Of a stretch of 64,000 nt of DNA, positions 7,843-16,314 are shown one piece after another (the first letter of the stretch is position 1; each line of letters begins with the position of its first letter). The notes beneath the pieces are model-generated. The model saw only the letters and a program-made list of their open reading frames with translations. It was not told where the DNA came from and ran no database searches. The DNA lies in contig PLMU01000003.1 of NCBI GenBank assembly GCA_003142595.1, positions 318,501 through 382,500 on the forward strand. Reading direction: 5' to 3'. The stretch comes from Phycisphaerales bacterium (GTDB taxonomy: Bacteria; Planctomycetota; Phycisphaerae; Sedimentisphaerales; UBA12454). The position numbers and the translations under genes are program-made.

Positions 7843-10722
7843 TCACCATTTCAACGGTTTCTGCCAGGCGTTTTTCAGATTATCAGTCGCGACATCGACG
7901 ATTGTTTTGCCCAGGCAGTCTTTTATTACAAGATTTTTATCTTCGATAACTTTTCCAATTTGGCCGAAAGGAACGCCAAGCATAAGTTTCGCAAAGTCAT
8001 TGAATTTTTCCTGCCGAACCTCAACAATATATCTCGAACATGATTCGCTAAAGAGCTGCGAGTTAGCTGAAGAGCAATCTGCGGTTTTTGGCAAGCCCTT
8101 CAAATCGGCCAGTATTCCAAACCCGCCGGAGAAGGCCATTTCCGCAAGAGCAACGGCAAGGCCGCCTTCGCTGCAGTCGTGGCAGGCCTCAACAAGACCT
8201 GAATCGATTGCTTTATGAATTTTTTCCGCGGTTAATTTTGCCATTCTTAAATCGGTTTTCGGAACATTTGCTCCGAGCTGATTTTTAATTTTATAGTAAT
8301 GCGAACCGCCGAGCTCATTTTTTGTAAGGCCGACCATAAACAGCAGATTGCCGGCAGCTTTCAAATCGGCAGTAACGCATTTTTTAACATCGTCAACAAT
8401 ACCCATCGCGCTGATAAGCAGTGTCGCGGGTATGGAGATTTCCGTGCCGTCTTCGAGAATAAAATTATTATTCAGAGAATCTTTGCCGGAGATAAACGGT
8501 GTGCCGAACGCAACCGCGCCGTCGAAACAAGCCTGCGCTGCGCGGACAAGCGAGCCTAACGTTTCTTCTTTTTTGCAATCCGCCCAGCAGAAATTGTCCA
8601 GAATCGCGATTCTGTCCGGTCTTGCACCGACGCAGATAACGTTTCGTATCGCTTCATCGATTCCCGCCAGGGCCATCCAGTATGGGTCGATATCGCCATA
8701 TAAAGGATTCATACCGCAGCCGATAGCCAGGCCTTTGTCGGAATTAAATTTAGGCCGAATGACTGCCGCGTCGTTTGGCCCGTCATTTGTAATGCCACCC
8801 AATGGTTTTATAACTGAACCGGACTGGACTTCGTGGTCGTATTGACGGATAACCCATTCTTTGCTGGCGACGTTATATGTCGAAAGGATTTTTAAAAGGT
8901 CGTCGTTGTAATCAGCAGTGGGCTGCAAAACAGGCTCGGAAAGTTTTGGCGGGCTGTAACTTGCCTTTCTCGAATATTTTGGCAAACCGTCGTGCAGGAA
9001 ATCCATATCGAGCTGGCCGACCTGCGTTTGCTGATATTTCAATGTAAGTTTTTTATCGTCTGTGAATTTGCCGATAACTGTAGCCTCGACATTTTCATCG
9101 GCGAATAATTTGCTAATCTGCTCAAGGTTTTCCGGCTTTACCGCGATAACCATTCTTTCCTGCGCTTCGCTAATCCATATTTCGGTATATGAAAGTCCGG
9201 CGTATTTTAACGGTACTTTATCAAGCTGGACATCTGCGCCTAAATTTGCGCCCATTTCACCGACCGCGCTGCTCAAGCCGCCCGCTCCGCAATCGGTGAT
9301 GGCGGTATAGAGGCCCAAATCTCTTGCCTGCAGGAGGGTATCGAGCGTTTTCTTTTCGGTGATTGCGTTTCCAATCTGCACAGCGTGTGAAAAAACCGTT
9401 TCGTGTTCGTGCGTCATCGCGCCGCTGGAGAAAGTTGCGCCGTGAATACCGTCTCTGCCGGTTTTACCGCCGACGACCATAACAAGTTCGCCCGACGATG
9501 ATTTGCCGAAGCATTTATCTTTTGGCATAATTCCGATATTTCCGCAGAAGACCAGCGGGTTGCCGAGGTAGCGGTCGTCGAAGAAAATCGCTCCGTTGAC
9601 GGTCGGTATTCCCATTCTGTTGCCGTAATCTCTCACGCCTGCGACAACGCCTTTTGCGATTCGTTTCGGATGCAGAACGCCTCTTGGAATTTCGTCGAAA
9701 CTTTTATCAGGCTCTGCAAAACAGAAGATATCGGTATTGGCAATCGGTTTTGCGCCCATTCCCGTTCCCATCGGGTCGCGAATAACTCCGCCGATGCCCG
9801 TTGCCGCTCCGCCATAAGGGTCCAGGGCCGATGGGTGATTGTGCGTTTCGACTTTGAAACAAACCGCGTCTGTTTCGTCGAATTCTATTACGCCTGCGTT
9901 ATCTTTAAAGACGCTTATGCACCAGGGTTTATTAAGCTGCTGCGTGGCTTTGAAGACCGTATCTTTTATAAGATTATCGAAATGGATTTCTTTGCCTTCG
10001 AAATTAAAATCAACGCTGCTCCTGAAAGTTTTGTGGACGCAGTGTTCGCTCCAGGTTTGCGCGAGCGCTTCGAGTTCGACATCCGTCGGTTCCCTGTTTT
10101 GCGTTTTGAAATAATTCTGAATCGTTTTCATCTCAACAACATTGAGGAACAAATCCATTTTTTTGCTCAGTTCCAAAAGCTGCTGGTCGTTGAGATTTAT
10201 TATATTGAGTGTTTTAAGATTAAGCTGATACGCAGCGATGTGCGGACTGGGCGGTTCGGCGTCAGTTCCTATTACGACAACTTCGATGCAGTCGTTTGAA
10301 AGTCTGCGAATAATTTTTTTGAGCTGCTTTTCGTTTATTTCGCCCAGGAGAACATATTTTCTTGCGGTTCTGACGGTCTGGCACTTTTGGCCCATATCGT
10401 CGATGGCCGTCATAACCGATTCGGCCACCGGGTCGGTAACTCCGCTTTTGAGATGGATTTCTATAATGGTTGCTTTTGCAAGACCGGGAGGTGCGGAGCT
10501 TTTGCCGATATAAAAATTTTCGCAAACCGCGTCTGCCAGCAGTTGTCCGCCGATTTGTTTAGCGAAATTTTCGTCGAAATCGCCTTCAATCAGAAAGACC
10601 CTGGCCGACTGGACCTGCTGGACAGTATCGATGCCGAGTTCTTTAATGTCGCTTAGAACATCTCTGCCGTGAACGTCGTCGCTGCCGGGCTTGCTGAAAA
10701 CTTCAAAACGCCACTGTTTCAC
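7843..10722 (-). CDS. purL: Phosphoribosylformylglycinamidine synthase PurL with fused N-terminal PurS-like region
   Basis: 959 residues. Residues 1 to about 150 look like two PurS-like ferredoxin-fold modules (phrases ARVFLIEGDF and ARKYVLLGEI close each one). The synthase core follows with QTWSEHCVHKTF, ETHNHPSALDPYGGAATG and the second ATP-site half near NVASKEWVIRQYDHEVQ. It makes FGAM from FGAR, ATP and ammonia. The size lies between small PurL (about 740) and the single-chain enzyme (about 1300), and no separate purS is present, consistent with a PurSL fusion plus free PurQ. GTG at 10722 overlaps the tyrA stop (GTGA) and has AAGGA upstream. Confidence 0.95.
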   Translation of the reverse strand: MKQWRFEVFSKPGSDDVHGRDVLSDIKELGIDTVQQVQSARVFLIEGDFDENFAKQIGGQLLADAVCENFYIGKSSAPPGLAKATIIEIHLKSGVTDPVAESVMTAIDDMGQKCQTVRTARKYVLLGEINEKQLKKIIRRLSNDCIEVVVIGTDAEPPSPHIAAYQLNLKTLNIINLNDQQLLELSKKMDLFLNVVEMKTIQNYFKTQNREPTDVELEALAQTWSEHCVHKTFRSSVDFNFEGKEIHFDNLIKDTVFKATQQLNKPWCISVFKDNAGVIEFDETDAVCFKVETHNHPSALDPYGGAATGIGGVIRDPMGTGMGAKPIANTDIFCFAEPDKSFDEIPRGVLHPKRIAKGVVAGVRDYGNRMGIPTVNGAIFFDDRYLGNPLVFCGNIGIMPKDKCFGKSSSGELVMVVGGKTGRDGIHGATFSSGAMTHEHETVFSHAVQIGNAITEKKTLDTLLQARDLGLYTAITDCGAGGLSSAVGEMGANLGADVQLDKVPLKYAGLSYTEIWISEAQERMVIAVKPENLEQISKLFADENVEATVIGKFTDDKKLTLKYQQTQVGQLDMDFLHDGLPKYSRKASYSPPKLSEPVLQPTADYNDDLLKILSTYNVASKEWVIRQYDHEVQSGSVIKPLGGITNDGPNDAAVIRPKFNSDKGLAIGCGMNPLYGDIDPYWMALAGIDEAIRNVICVGARPDRIAILDNFCWADCKKEETLGSLVRAAQACFDGAVAFGTPFISGKDSLNNNFILEDGTEISIPATLLISAMGIVDDVKKCVTADLKAAGNLLFMVGLTKNELGGSHYYKIKNQLGANVPKTDLRMAKLTAEKIHKAIDSGLVEACHDCSEGGLAVALAEMAFSGGFGILADLKGLPKTADCSSANSQLFSESCSRYIVEVRQEKFNDFAKLMLGVPFGQIGKVIEDKNLVIKDCLGKTIVDVATDNLKNAWQKPLKW

Positions 10723-11591
10723 TGTATTTCCTTTTTCGATACCTTGTATTTCATAAGTCTCGCCCGCTTGTCATTGGCAAGGGCAAGCAATTTTTCAATT
10801 TTATTTTTATCTTTAAGTTTTACCGCTTTTTTAAGCTTGAGCAGTTCTTTGATTAGCCGTTCGATTCCTTTGCGGATATTTTCTGAATTTGTATAAAAAA
10901 CATCAGCCCAGATATTCGCCGGCCCCGAGGCGATTCTCGAAGTATCCATAAAACCTTTGCCGCAGAATTTCAACTGGTTCAAATCCGAGGCGTTCAGCAG
11001 CGTCGCGGCAAGTGCGTGCGGCAGATGACTGACATTTGCGAAAATTTCATCGTGCTGACTCGGCGACATTGTGCAGACGCGGCAGCCAAGCGAAGACCAG
11101 AATTTATTTAAGGTTCGCACTGCTGATGGATTTGTCGATGTATCTTTAGTAATGATACAGGCCGCTCCGTCGAATAAATCGTCCCGCCCGAATTCAACGC
11201 CTCGCTGCTCCGAGCCGGCGATTGGATGAGAGCCGGCGTAATTTACAAATTTCGGCAGGAATTTTTTCGCCCATTTATGAGCCAATAATTTCGTTGAGCC
11301 GACATCGGTAACTATACATCCCTTTTTCAAAGCGCCGGCAATGGTTTTGAAAGTCTCTCCAAAGGTGCAAATCGGTGTGGCGAGGATAACGATATCTGCA
11401 TTGGCAACGCTTTTGCAAATGTCATCATATATAACATCGGCAACGCCGAGCCGTCTTGCCCGGCTGCGGGTAGAGGCTCTGTGGCTGTAGCCGGCGGTTT
11501 TAATGCCGAATTTATTCCGGCTAATGGCCAAAGTAACCGAGGAGCCCAGCAGTCCTAGCCCTATCACTGTAACTTGTCGTAAGTCCTTCAA
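10719..11591 (-). CDS. tyrA: Prephenate dehydrogenase
   Basis: 290 residues with an N-terminal NAD(P) fold (GLGLLGSS at 11-18) and the family SHPIAGSE motif. The all-helical C-terminal dimerisation domain follows. It converts prephenate to 4-hydroxyphenylpyruvate (or arogenate to tyrosine; the substrate cannot be decided here). There is no ACT domain, so feedback by tyrosine is not through ACT. The start appears to be TTG at 11591 with AAGG 9 bases upstream; no ATG fits. It leads an operon with purL and purQ. Confidence 0.9.
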   Translation of the reverse strand: MKDLRQVTVIGLGLLGSSVTLAISRNKFGIKTAGYSHRASTRSRARRLGVADVIYDDICKSVANADIVILATPICTFGETFKTIAGALKKGCIVTDVGSTKLLAHKWAKKFLPKFVNYAGSHPIAGSEQRGVEFGRDDLFDGAACIITKDTSTNPSAVRTLNKFWSSLGCRVCTMSPSQHDEIFANVSHLPHALAATLLNASDLNQLKFCGKGFMDTSRIASGPANIWADVFYTNSENIRKGIERLIKELLKLKKAVKLKDKNKIEKLLALANDKRARLMKYKVSKKEIQ

Positions 11592-11730
11592 AATAAACGC
11601 CTTATATAAAAATTATAGTTCTTTTAGGGTTTATAAAAGGTATCGACAAATACCCCTAATGTCAATTTTTTTCTTTATTTTAAGGCGTAAAACTGCTATT
11701 ATGTTACCCTGCTAAAGCAATTCCAATCAA

Positions 11731-11744
11731 TGGACAAATGTCCA
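11731..11744. promoter_or_regulatory. Palindrome in accA leader
   Basis: TGGACA-AA-TGTCCA, perfect 6-bp arms, about 90 bases before accA and between divergent tyrA and accA. It could be an operator; no regulator is known. Confidence 0.25.
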
Positions 11745-11832
11745 AATCAGCGTTTGCGGCCCTGATGGGTCGTGGCGATATTCGTAAATAAAAATTTAAA
11801 CAGAGAAAGAGCGATTAGAATCCTCGGATTTG

Positions 11833-12918
11833 ATGGCACATAAAAAAGTAAACATAGGCAAAGGCGACTATCTTGCGTTTGAAGATACGATAGCCGATAT
11901 TGACAGTCAGATATCTGAGCTTACTCGGCTAAGCTCGGTCAAGGGGATTGACTACTCAGCGGAAATTCAAAAACTCCAGCGCCGCCAGGTCGCCGAATTC
12001 GGGCGGATATATTCGAATCTTACCGCATGGCAGACAGTCCAGGTAGCAAGACACCCAAAGCGTCCTTTGCTCGGCGAGTATCTTAACCTTATGGTGAAGG
12101 ATTTCCGCCAGCTCCACGGCGACAGATGTTTCGGCGACGACGCGGCGATAGTCTGCGGTACCGGGCACATCGGCAGAGAAAAAGTTTTAATCGTCGGTCA
12201 GAACAAAGGCCGCGACACAAAAGAAAAAATAAAATGCAATTTCGGCTGTCCAAACCCGGAAGGATACCGCAAGGCTCTTGCCAAAATGAAATTCGCGGAA
12301 AAATTCAATATTCCGGTAGTAACTTTGATTGACACTCCCGGCGCATATCCGGGCATCGGCGCCGAAGAACGCGGCCAGGCACAGGCCATCGCGGTTAATC
12401 TTATGGAAATGTCGCGACTTCGTGTGCCGATTATATGCATCGTCATCGGCGAAGGCGGTTCAGGCGGCGCATTGGGCATCGGCGTCGGCGATAAAATGGC
12501 AATTCTCGAATACGCTTATTACTCTGTCATTTCCCCCGAAGGCTGCGCTGCGATTCTCTGGCGCGACGGCACAAAAGCACAGGAAGCTGCCGAGGCTCTG
12601 AAACTCACAAGCAAAGAGCTGCACAGGCTCGGAATTGCTGACGCGATAATCGCCGAACCTCTCGGCGGAGCGCACAGGAATACTCACGATGCGGTTTATA
12701 ATGTCGAGCAATATATAATCAGGACTCTGCGCGAGCTGAAAAGAATGAGTATAGATAATCTGCTCGAGGACAGATATAAAAAACTTCGTGCGATAGGAAC
12801 GGCATCGACAATGATGCTGCCTTTGGATGACACCGAGAAGAAAATTGAAATAGCCGCTTCAAAAATCATCGAAGCAGGCCAGATAAAACCAATTTCAACA
12901 ACCCCTGTCGAAGTTTAA
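11833..12918 (+). CDS. accA: Acetyl-CoA carboxylase carboxyltransferase subunit alpha
   Basis: 361 residues. The crotonase-like carboxyltransferase fold is shown by HPKRPLLGEY, FRQLHGDRCFGDD, TLIDTPGAYPGIGAEERGQ and GEGGSGGALGIG, which together are diagnostic for AccA. It transfers the carboxyl group from biotin on AccB to acetyl-CoA, with AccD, at the first step of fatty acid synthesis. AccD is not in the window. The length is somewhat above the 320 usual, with a longer N-terminus. ATG 11833 is used; a TTG one codon earlier is also in frame. It converges with recR, 10 bases apart. Confidence 0.96.
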   Translation: MAHKKVNIGKGDYLAFEDTIADIDSQISELTRLSSVKGIDYSAEIQKLQRRQVAEFGRIYSNLTAWQTVQVARHPKRPLLGEYLNLMVKDFRQLHGDRCFGDDAAIVCGTGHIGREKVLIVGQNKGRDTKEKIKCNFGCPNPEGYRKALAKMKFAEKFNIPVVTLIDTPGAYPGIGAEERGQAQAIAVNLMEMSRLRVPIICIVIGEGGSGGALGIGVGDKMAILEYAYYSVISPEGCAAILWRDGTKAQEAAEALKLTSKELHRLGIADAIIAEPLGGAHRNTHDAVYNVEQYIIRTLRELKRMSIDNLLEDRYKKLRAIGTASTMMLPLDDTEKKIEIAASKIIEAGQIKPISTTPVEV

Positions 12919-12928
12919 ATTTAACTTA

Positions 12929-13534
12929 CTACTCGAGTTCACATCTTCCCAAAATAGCATCGGTAAGAACCGCACCTGGTGCATATTCAATCTGACTTCC
13001 GCCGGGCAGCCCTCTTGCAAGTCGTGTAACTTTTACGCCCAGCGGCTTAACCAATGAACTGATATATAAAGCTGTGCCGTCGCCTTCGACGGTCGGATTA
13101 GTTGCCATAACCACTTCGGTAATTTTGCCATTTCGCAGCCGGCTTATCAAATTATCAATCGTCAAATCCTGCGGCTCGACTCCATCCAGAGGTGCGATAT
13201 GTCCGCCGAGCACATGATAAACCCATTTGCAAAGTCCGGTTTTTTCCAAAGCGATAAGGTCTTTGAATTGTTCTACAACGCAGATAATGCTTTTATCTCG
13301 CCTGGTATCGGAGCAAATCGAGCATAATTCGCTTTCGGAGAGATTATGGCATATCTTGCACTGGCGGATAGAGTTTTTCAGTTTGCTTATCGCCTCGGCC
13401 AGTTGCAGCGATTCGTTCTTTTCCGATTTTAAAATATGAAACGCAAGCCTCTCTGCCGTTTTCGTCCCTATTCCCGGCAGTTTGGCCAATTCTTCTATCA
13501 GCTTATTAAGGCTTTGTGTATATGCTGGGTTCAT
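12929..13534 (-). CDS. recR: Recombination mediator RecR
   Basis: 201 residues, the standard RecR length. Order: N-terminal helix-hairpin-helix (LAKLPGIGTKTAERLAFHIL), C4 zinc finger (CKICHNL then CSICSD), Toprim domain (ICVVEQFKDLIALEKTG) and the C-terminal Walker B-like part. It works with RecF and RecO to load RecA at gaps. The ATG has GGAAGGTG upstream. RecR near dnaX and SRP RNA is a neighbourhood conserved in many bacteria; here a membrane protein gene and no ybaB lies between. Confidence 0.96.
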   Translation of the reverse strand: MNPAYTQSLNKLIEELAKLPGIGTKTAERLAFHILKSEKNESLQLAEAISKLKNSIRQCKICHNLSESELCSICSDTRRDKSIICVVEQFKDLIALEKTGLCKWVYHVLGGHIAPLDGVEPQDLTIDNLISRLRNGKITEVVMATNPTVEGDGTALYISSLVKPLGVKVTRLARGLPGGSQIEYAPGAVLTDAILGRCELE

Positions 13535-13603
13535 CCCGCACCTTCCTTTAAAATCATATTATAATATCTATCCTGAAAGGTTTAAAGACAAAACTAAATT
13601 CGT

Positions 13604-13633
13604 GGTTAGCCCCCGGACCCGCGCCGGGGGTTC
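13604..13633 (-). repeat. GAACCCC-stem-GGGGCTAA dispersed hairpin repeat, copy 5
   Basis: On the minus strand it reads GAA, CCCCCGG, loop CGCGGGT, CCGGGGG, CTAACC. It lies in the 3' region between recR and the next upstream gene. Confidence 0.75.
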
Positions 13634-13650
13634 GTCATTTAACTAAGTAG

Positions 13651-14109
13651 TTATTGATGGCTTGGAATAAGCTTTCTTCTTATGAATGCTCCTGCATATG
13701 CCCCGCAAATACCCGGTATGGTAAAAAATCCATATTGAACAAACTCTATCGGCCAGAGATTATGCGAATTATTGTCTGTCATCATTTCAAGGAAAGCAAG
13801 GATTGGAAATAGGGCCATGGTTGAAATACCCAAGAGCAGTTCATGCTTGGAATAAGTAAACCCCAAAAACATCCCATAGAGGGGTTCATGCCTGGGGTAA
13901 ATAACCCCCAAAAATACTCCACTCAAGAATAAAAAAAGGAATGACCATGATGACATTCCTTCAATACCTGTCCTAACCATTGGGAAAAGCGGCGACTCGT
14001 AAGCTTTAACATGTACAATATAAATAGGCGGAATTATAATCGAAATAAGCCCTAACACAGCACCCAGGGCAAATACTATCAGGTTAAGCCGGCTATACAG
14101 TTTATTCAT
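13651..14109 (-). CDS. Hypothetical polytopic membrane protein
   Basis: About 152 residues with four hydrophobic segments and no recognised domain. Two successive segments of 15 residues, reading FLG-x-x-Y-x-x-H-E-x-L-x-G, repeat each other, and the DNA shows a matching in-frame 45-bp tandem duplication near 13830-13920. ATG 14109 follows a GAGG; a TTG two codons earlier is possible. It sits between recR and dnaX on the same strand. Confidence 0.55.
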   Translation of the reverse strand: MNKLYSRLNLIVFALGAVLGLISIIIPPIYIVHVKAYESPLFPMVRTGIEGMSSWSFLFLFLSGVFLGVIYPRHEPLYGMFLGFTYSKHELLLGISTMALFPILAFLEMMTDNNSHNLWPIEFVQYGFFTIPGICGAYAGAFIRRKLIPSHQ

Positions 14110-14223
14110 AATCAAAATACCTCGCCCAAATTAAAAATTAGCTCTTCCAGCCTTCGGCGGTTCCTCAAATCTTCAATTTTCAATCTTAAATTTTAAATTC
14201 TTCGTGTCTTGGCGCCTTGGTGG

Positions 14224-15876
14224 CTATTGGCTGTTTTCCTCAACATCTATAATATTGCCCTCAAGTTCGGAAAGCATTGATTTTATAGCAGGTGTGTTTG
14301 AGACCTGGTCGATTGTTTTCTGGCTTGTCTTTGCGCCAGGCGGTTTTTGTTTCGGGGTTTGCTTATCGCTGTTTTCAATAATTTCAAAACCGGTTTTTAT
14401 CTTTGCCCCCAGTGCGCCGCTCAGGATAGTTTCGATAGATTCCTGTCTGCCGTTTCCCTGGCAGAGTTTCATTGTAAATTCATCGCCCCCGTTAAAACCG
14501 AGAACCAGCAAATTGCCGTTTAACTTCAAGGGAGAAGCTTTTTTCAAAAGCTCGGCAATTCTCGTATTGGCGATTGAATTAATTATTGTGTCCCAATTTT
14601 CTTTTATCTGCTCGATGTTTGAAACGCCGGTAAGGACAGTTTTTTGCTCAATCTTCGCCGGAGCGGCTTGCTTGCCCTGAGCGGAGTCGAAGGGTTCAAT
14701 TATTGGTAAGTTTTTTTTTAACTTATCTGTCGGATTGCTGTTTGCTGTTCTGTTGCCCAGAAGGTCTGGTATGCTCATAAATTGTTCTGCCAAAGCGACT
14801 CTCAGCAGTGACGCCTCGAGCAGGGCACGGGGATTGTCGCTGTTTTTGATTGGCCAGCGGAGTTTTTCGAATAGTGCGATATTATAAATGATGGCCGGTA
14901 TATCGAAGAAATCCGCAATTTTCGTCAGGCCGTCTTTTTCAGCCTGTGTCAGAATTACAAGAGATGCCGAATCTTCGGATGCCTTCAGGACCATCATATC
15001 TCGCAGGCTCCAAATAAGTGCATCGAGCAATCCGGTGCAGCTTAATCCTCCGGTGATGAGGTTATCGACGGCTAGTAATGTTCCGCCGGCATCTGCCTGT
15101 CCGATTTTTTCCAATAGCTGATATGTTTTTTCGCTGCTGGGTAGGCCGAGCAGGTCTTCGAGCATTTTCACAGTCAAAGGCTGCGCCCCAGCGCTGATAA
15201 TCTGGTCGAGCAAGCTCAAGCCGTCTCGCATCGAGCCGTTGGCAAGCCGGGCAAGAGCGATTATGCAATCGTCCTCGAACTTGATTTTTTCATCGACGAG
15301 TATTTTTTTAAGTTGCCCAATAATGTCGGCCGGACTGATATTTCCAAAATCGAATCTTTGGCAGCGTGACTGGATTGTTGCCGGGACTTTGGTTGGTTCG
15401 GTAGTCGCGAAGATAAATTTAACGTGCGAAGGCGGCTCTTCGAGCGTTTTCAGCAGGGCATTGAACGCCTCAGCCGTGAGCATATGCACTTCATCTATTA
15501 TATATATTTTGAATCTTGCTCTTGCCGGCCGGTAAATAGCGTTGTTTCTTAGTTCACGGATATTTTCGATACCGCGGTTGGAAGCGCCGTCGATTTCGAT
15601 AACATCGATATCTTCTCCGGTATTTACGGATATGCAGCTATCGCATTTTAGGCATGGTTCGATTGTGGGCTTATCGGCGGCAAGGCAGTTAAGTGATTTG
15701 GCGAGTATTCTTGCCATTGTGGTCTTGCCGACTCCTCGGGTTCCGGTAAAAAGATACGCGTGAGCGACTTTGTCGGTTTTTATAGCGTTTTTGAGTGTCT
15801 GCGAAATCGCGTTTTGCCCGACGACGTCGTCGAACTTTTGTGAGCGATACCTTCTTGCCAAGACAGTATAAGCCAT
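14224..15876 (-). CDS. dnaX: DNA polymerase III subunit gamma/tau
   Basis: 550 residues. The clamp-loader AAA+ module has Walker A GTRGVGKTT near 45-53, a C4 zinc module (CLKCDSC preceded and followed by partner cysteines), IDEVHML and the SRC motif at QSRCQRF. Domain III ends near residue 370 and a low-complexity linker follows, then a tau-type C-terminal domain. A run of nine A at codons 386-389 allows a shorter gamma form (see separate entry). It loads the sliding clamp and couples the replisome. The ATG has GGAG upstream; SRP RNA lies divergently next to it. Confidence 0.96.
   Translation of the reverse strand: MAYTVLARRYRSQKFDDVVGQNAISQTLKNAIKTDKVAHAYLFTGTRGVGKTTMARILAKSLNCLAADKPTIEPCLKCDSCISVNTGEDIDVIEIDGASNRGIENIRELRNNAIYRPARARFKIYIIDEVHMLTAEAFNALLKTLEEPPSHVKFIFATTEPTKVPATIQSRCQRFDFGNISPADIIGQLKKILVDEKIKFEDDCIIALARLANGSMRDGLSLLDQIISAGAQPLTVKMLEDLLGLPSSEKTYQLLEKIGQADAGGTLLAVDNLITGGLSCTGLLDALIWSLRDMMVLKASEDSASLVILTQAEKDGLTKIADFFDIPAIIYNIALFEKLRWPIKNSDNPRALLEASLLRVALAEQFMSIPDLLGNRTANSNPTDKLKKNLPIIEPFDSAQGKQAAPAKIEQKTVLTGVSNIEQIKENWDTIINSIANTRIAELLKKASPLKLNGNLLVLGFNGGDEFTMKLCQGNGRQESIETILSGALGAKIKTGFEIIENSDKQTPKQKPPGAKTSQKTIDQVSNTPAIKSMLSELEGNIIDVEENSQ
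14675..14694 (-). repeat. Palindromic repeat inserted in dnaX linker
   Basis: The 20 bases CCCTTCGACTCCGCTCAGGG (minus strand) have CCCT/AGGG ends and translate in frame as PFDSAQG. From general knowledge, FDSAQGK-like peptides recur in unrelated bacterial proteins as the signature of a dispersed element. Confidence 0.55.
14711..14719 (-). other. Nine-A slippage site in dnaX (probable gamma switch)
   Basis: Codons TTA AAA AAA AAC contain A9. One added A leads to a stop (TGA) giving about 393 residues; one lost A leads to TAA giving about 391 residues. Both frames end within six codons of the run, right after the clamp-loader domains, as in the Thermus dnaX A9 slippage site. Confidence 0.7.
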
Positions 15877-15961
15877 TCTTTCTCCGTTTTAGAACCGTCA
15901 AAACCTATAATAAAGCTAAAAAGTCGATTAGTCAAATTGATTTGTTTTAGCCGCTTTTGTC

Positions 15962-15989
15962 TTGTTATTTTCCGGACAAAAGCTACAAT
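15962..15989 (+). promoter_or_regulatory. Putative promoter of SRP RNA
   Basis: TTGTTA (15962-15967), 16-base spacer, TACAAT (15984-15989). The predicted start falls at 15996-15997, exactly the first base of the RNA stem. Confidence 0.6.
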
Positions 15990-15996
15990 AATTAGC

Positions 15997-16090
15997 GGCC
16001 GGGTCCCAGGTTAACCGCGTACGCGAACCTGGTCAGGCGCGGAAGCGAGCAGCCATAAGCGCAACAAAGTTGTACCCGGAAAACCCGGCC
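15997..16090 (+). ncRNA. ffs: Bacterial small signal recognition particle RNA (4.5S)
   Basis: About 94 bases. The ends pair perfectly (GGCCGGGT with ACCCGGCC), and the middle holds the conserved helix 8 sequence GGTCAGG, GGAAGCGAGCAGCC, which matches the GGAA tetraloop and asymmetric loop bound by Ffh. It is the RNA scaffold of the SRP that targets nascent membrane proteins. It is divergent from dnaX, a classic neighbour, and is followed by a ferredoxin gene. Confidence 0.92.
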
Positions 16091-16124
16091 GTTTTTATTG
16101 TTGCCCAAGGCAAAGGGAGCAAAT

Positions 16125-16307
16125 ATGAAGGTAAAAATAGATGACAGCTGCACAGCGTGCGGACTATGTGTTGAAACCTGCCCTGAGGTTTTTCGGATGG
16201 GTGACACCATCGCCGAAGTTATCGTCGGACAGGTGCCCCCGCAGTTCGAAGACGCCGCCCAGCAGGCAGCAGATGAATGCCCCGTAGAGGCTATCGCGGT
16301 CGAATAA
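16125..16307 (+). CDS. Single-cluster [4Fe-4S] ferredoxin
   Basis: 60 residues. Ligands C9, C12, C15 and C52 (in ECPVEA) fit one [4Fe-4S] cluster, with C19 in the place where Thermotoga-type ferredoxins keep a non-ligand cysteine. It is a low-potential electron carrier for anaerobic redox enzymes. ATG 16125 follows AAGGGAG; an in-frame TTG earlier lies inside the SRP RNA region and is rejected. It is convergent with proC, 7 bases away. Confidence 0.93.
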   Translation: MKVKIDDSCTACGLCVETCPEVFRMGDTIAEVIVGQVPPQFEDAAQQAADECPVEAIAVE

Positions 16308-16314
16308 TTCCCGA

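Noticed and set aside
8299-8845. Overlapping plus-strand ORFs across purL
   Set aside because: They are antisense shadows of a highly conserved gene, with no ribosome sites or recognisable protein features.
16098-16124. Nine-codon N-terminal extension of the ferredoxin
   Set aside because: It begins within a few bases of the SRP RNA 3' end, lacks a ribosome site, and ferredoxins of this type start at MKVKID-like sequences.
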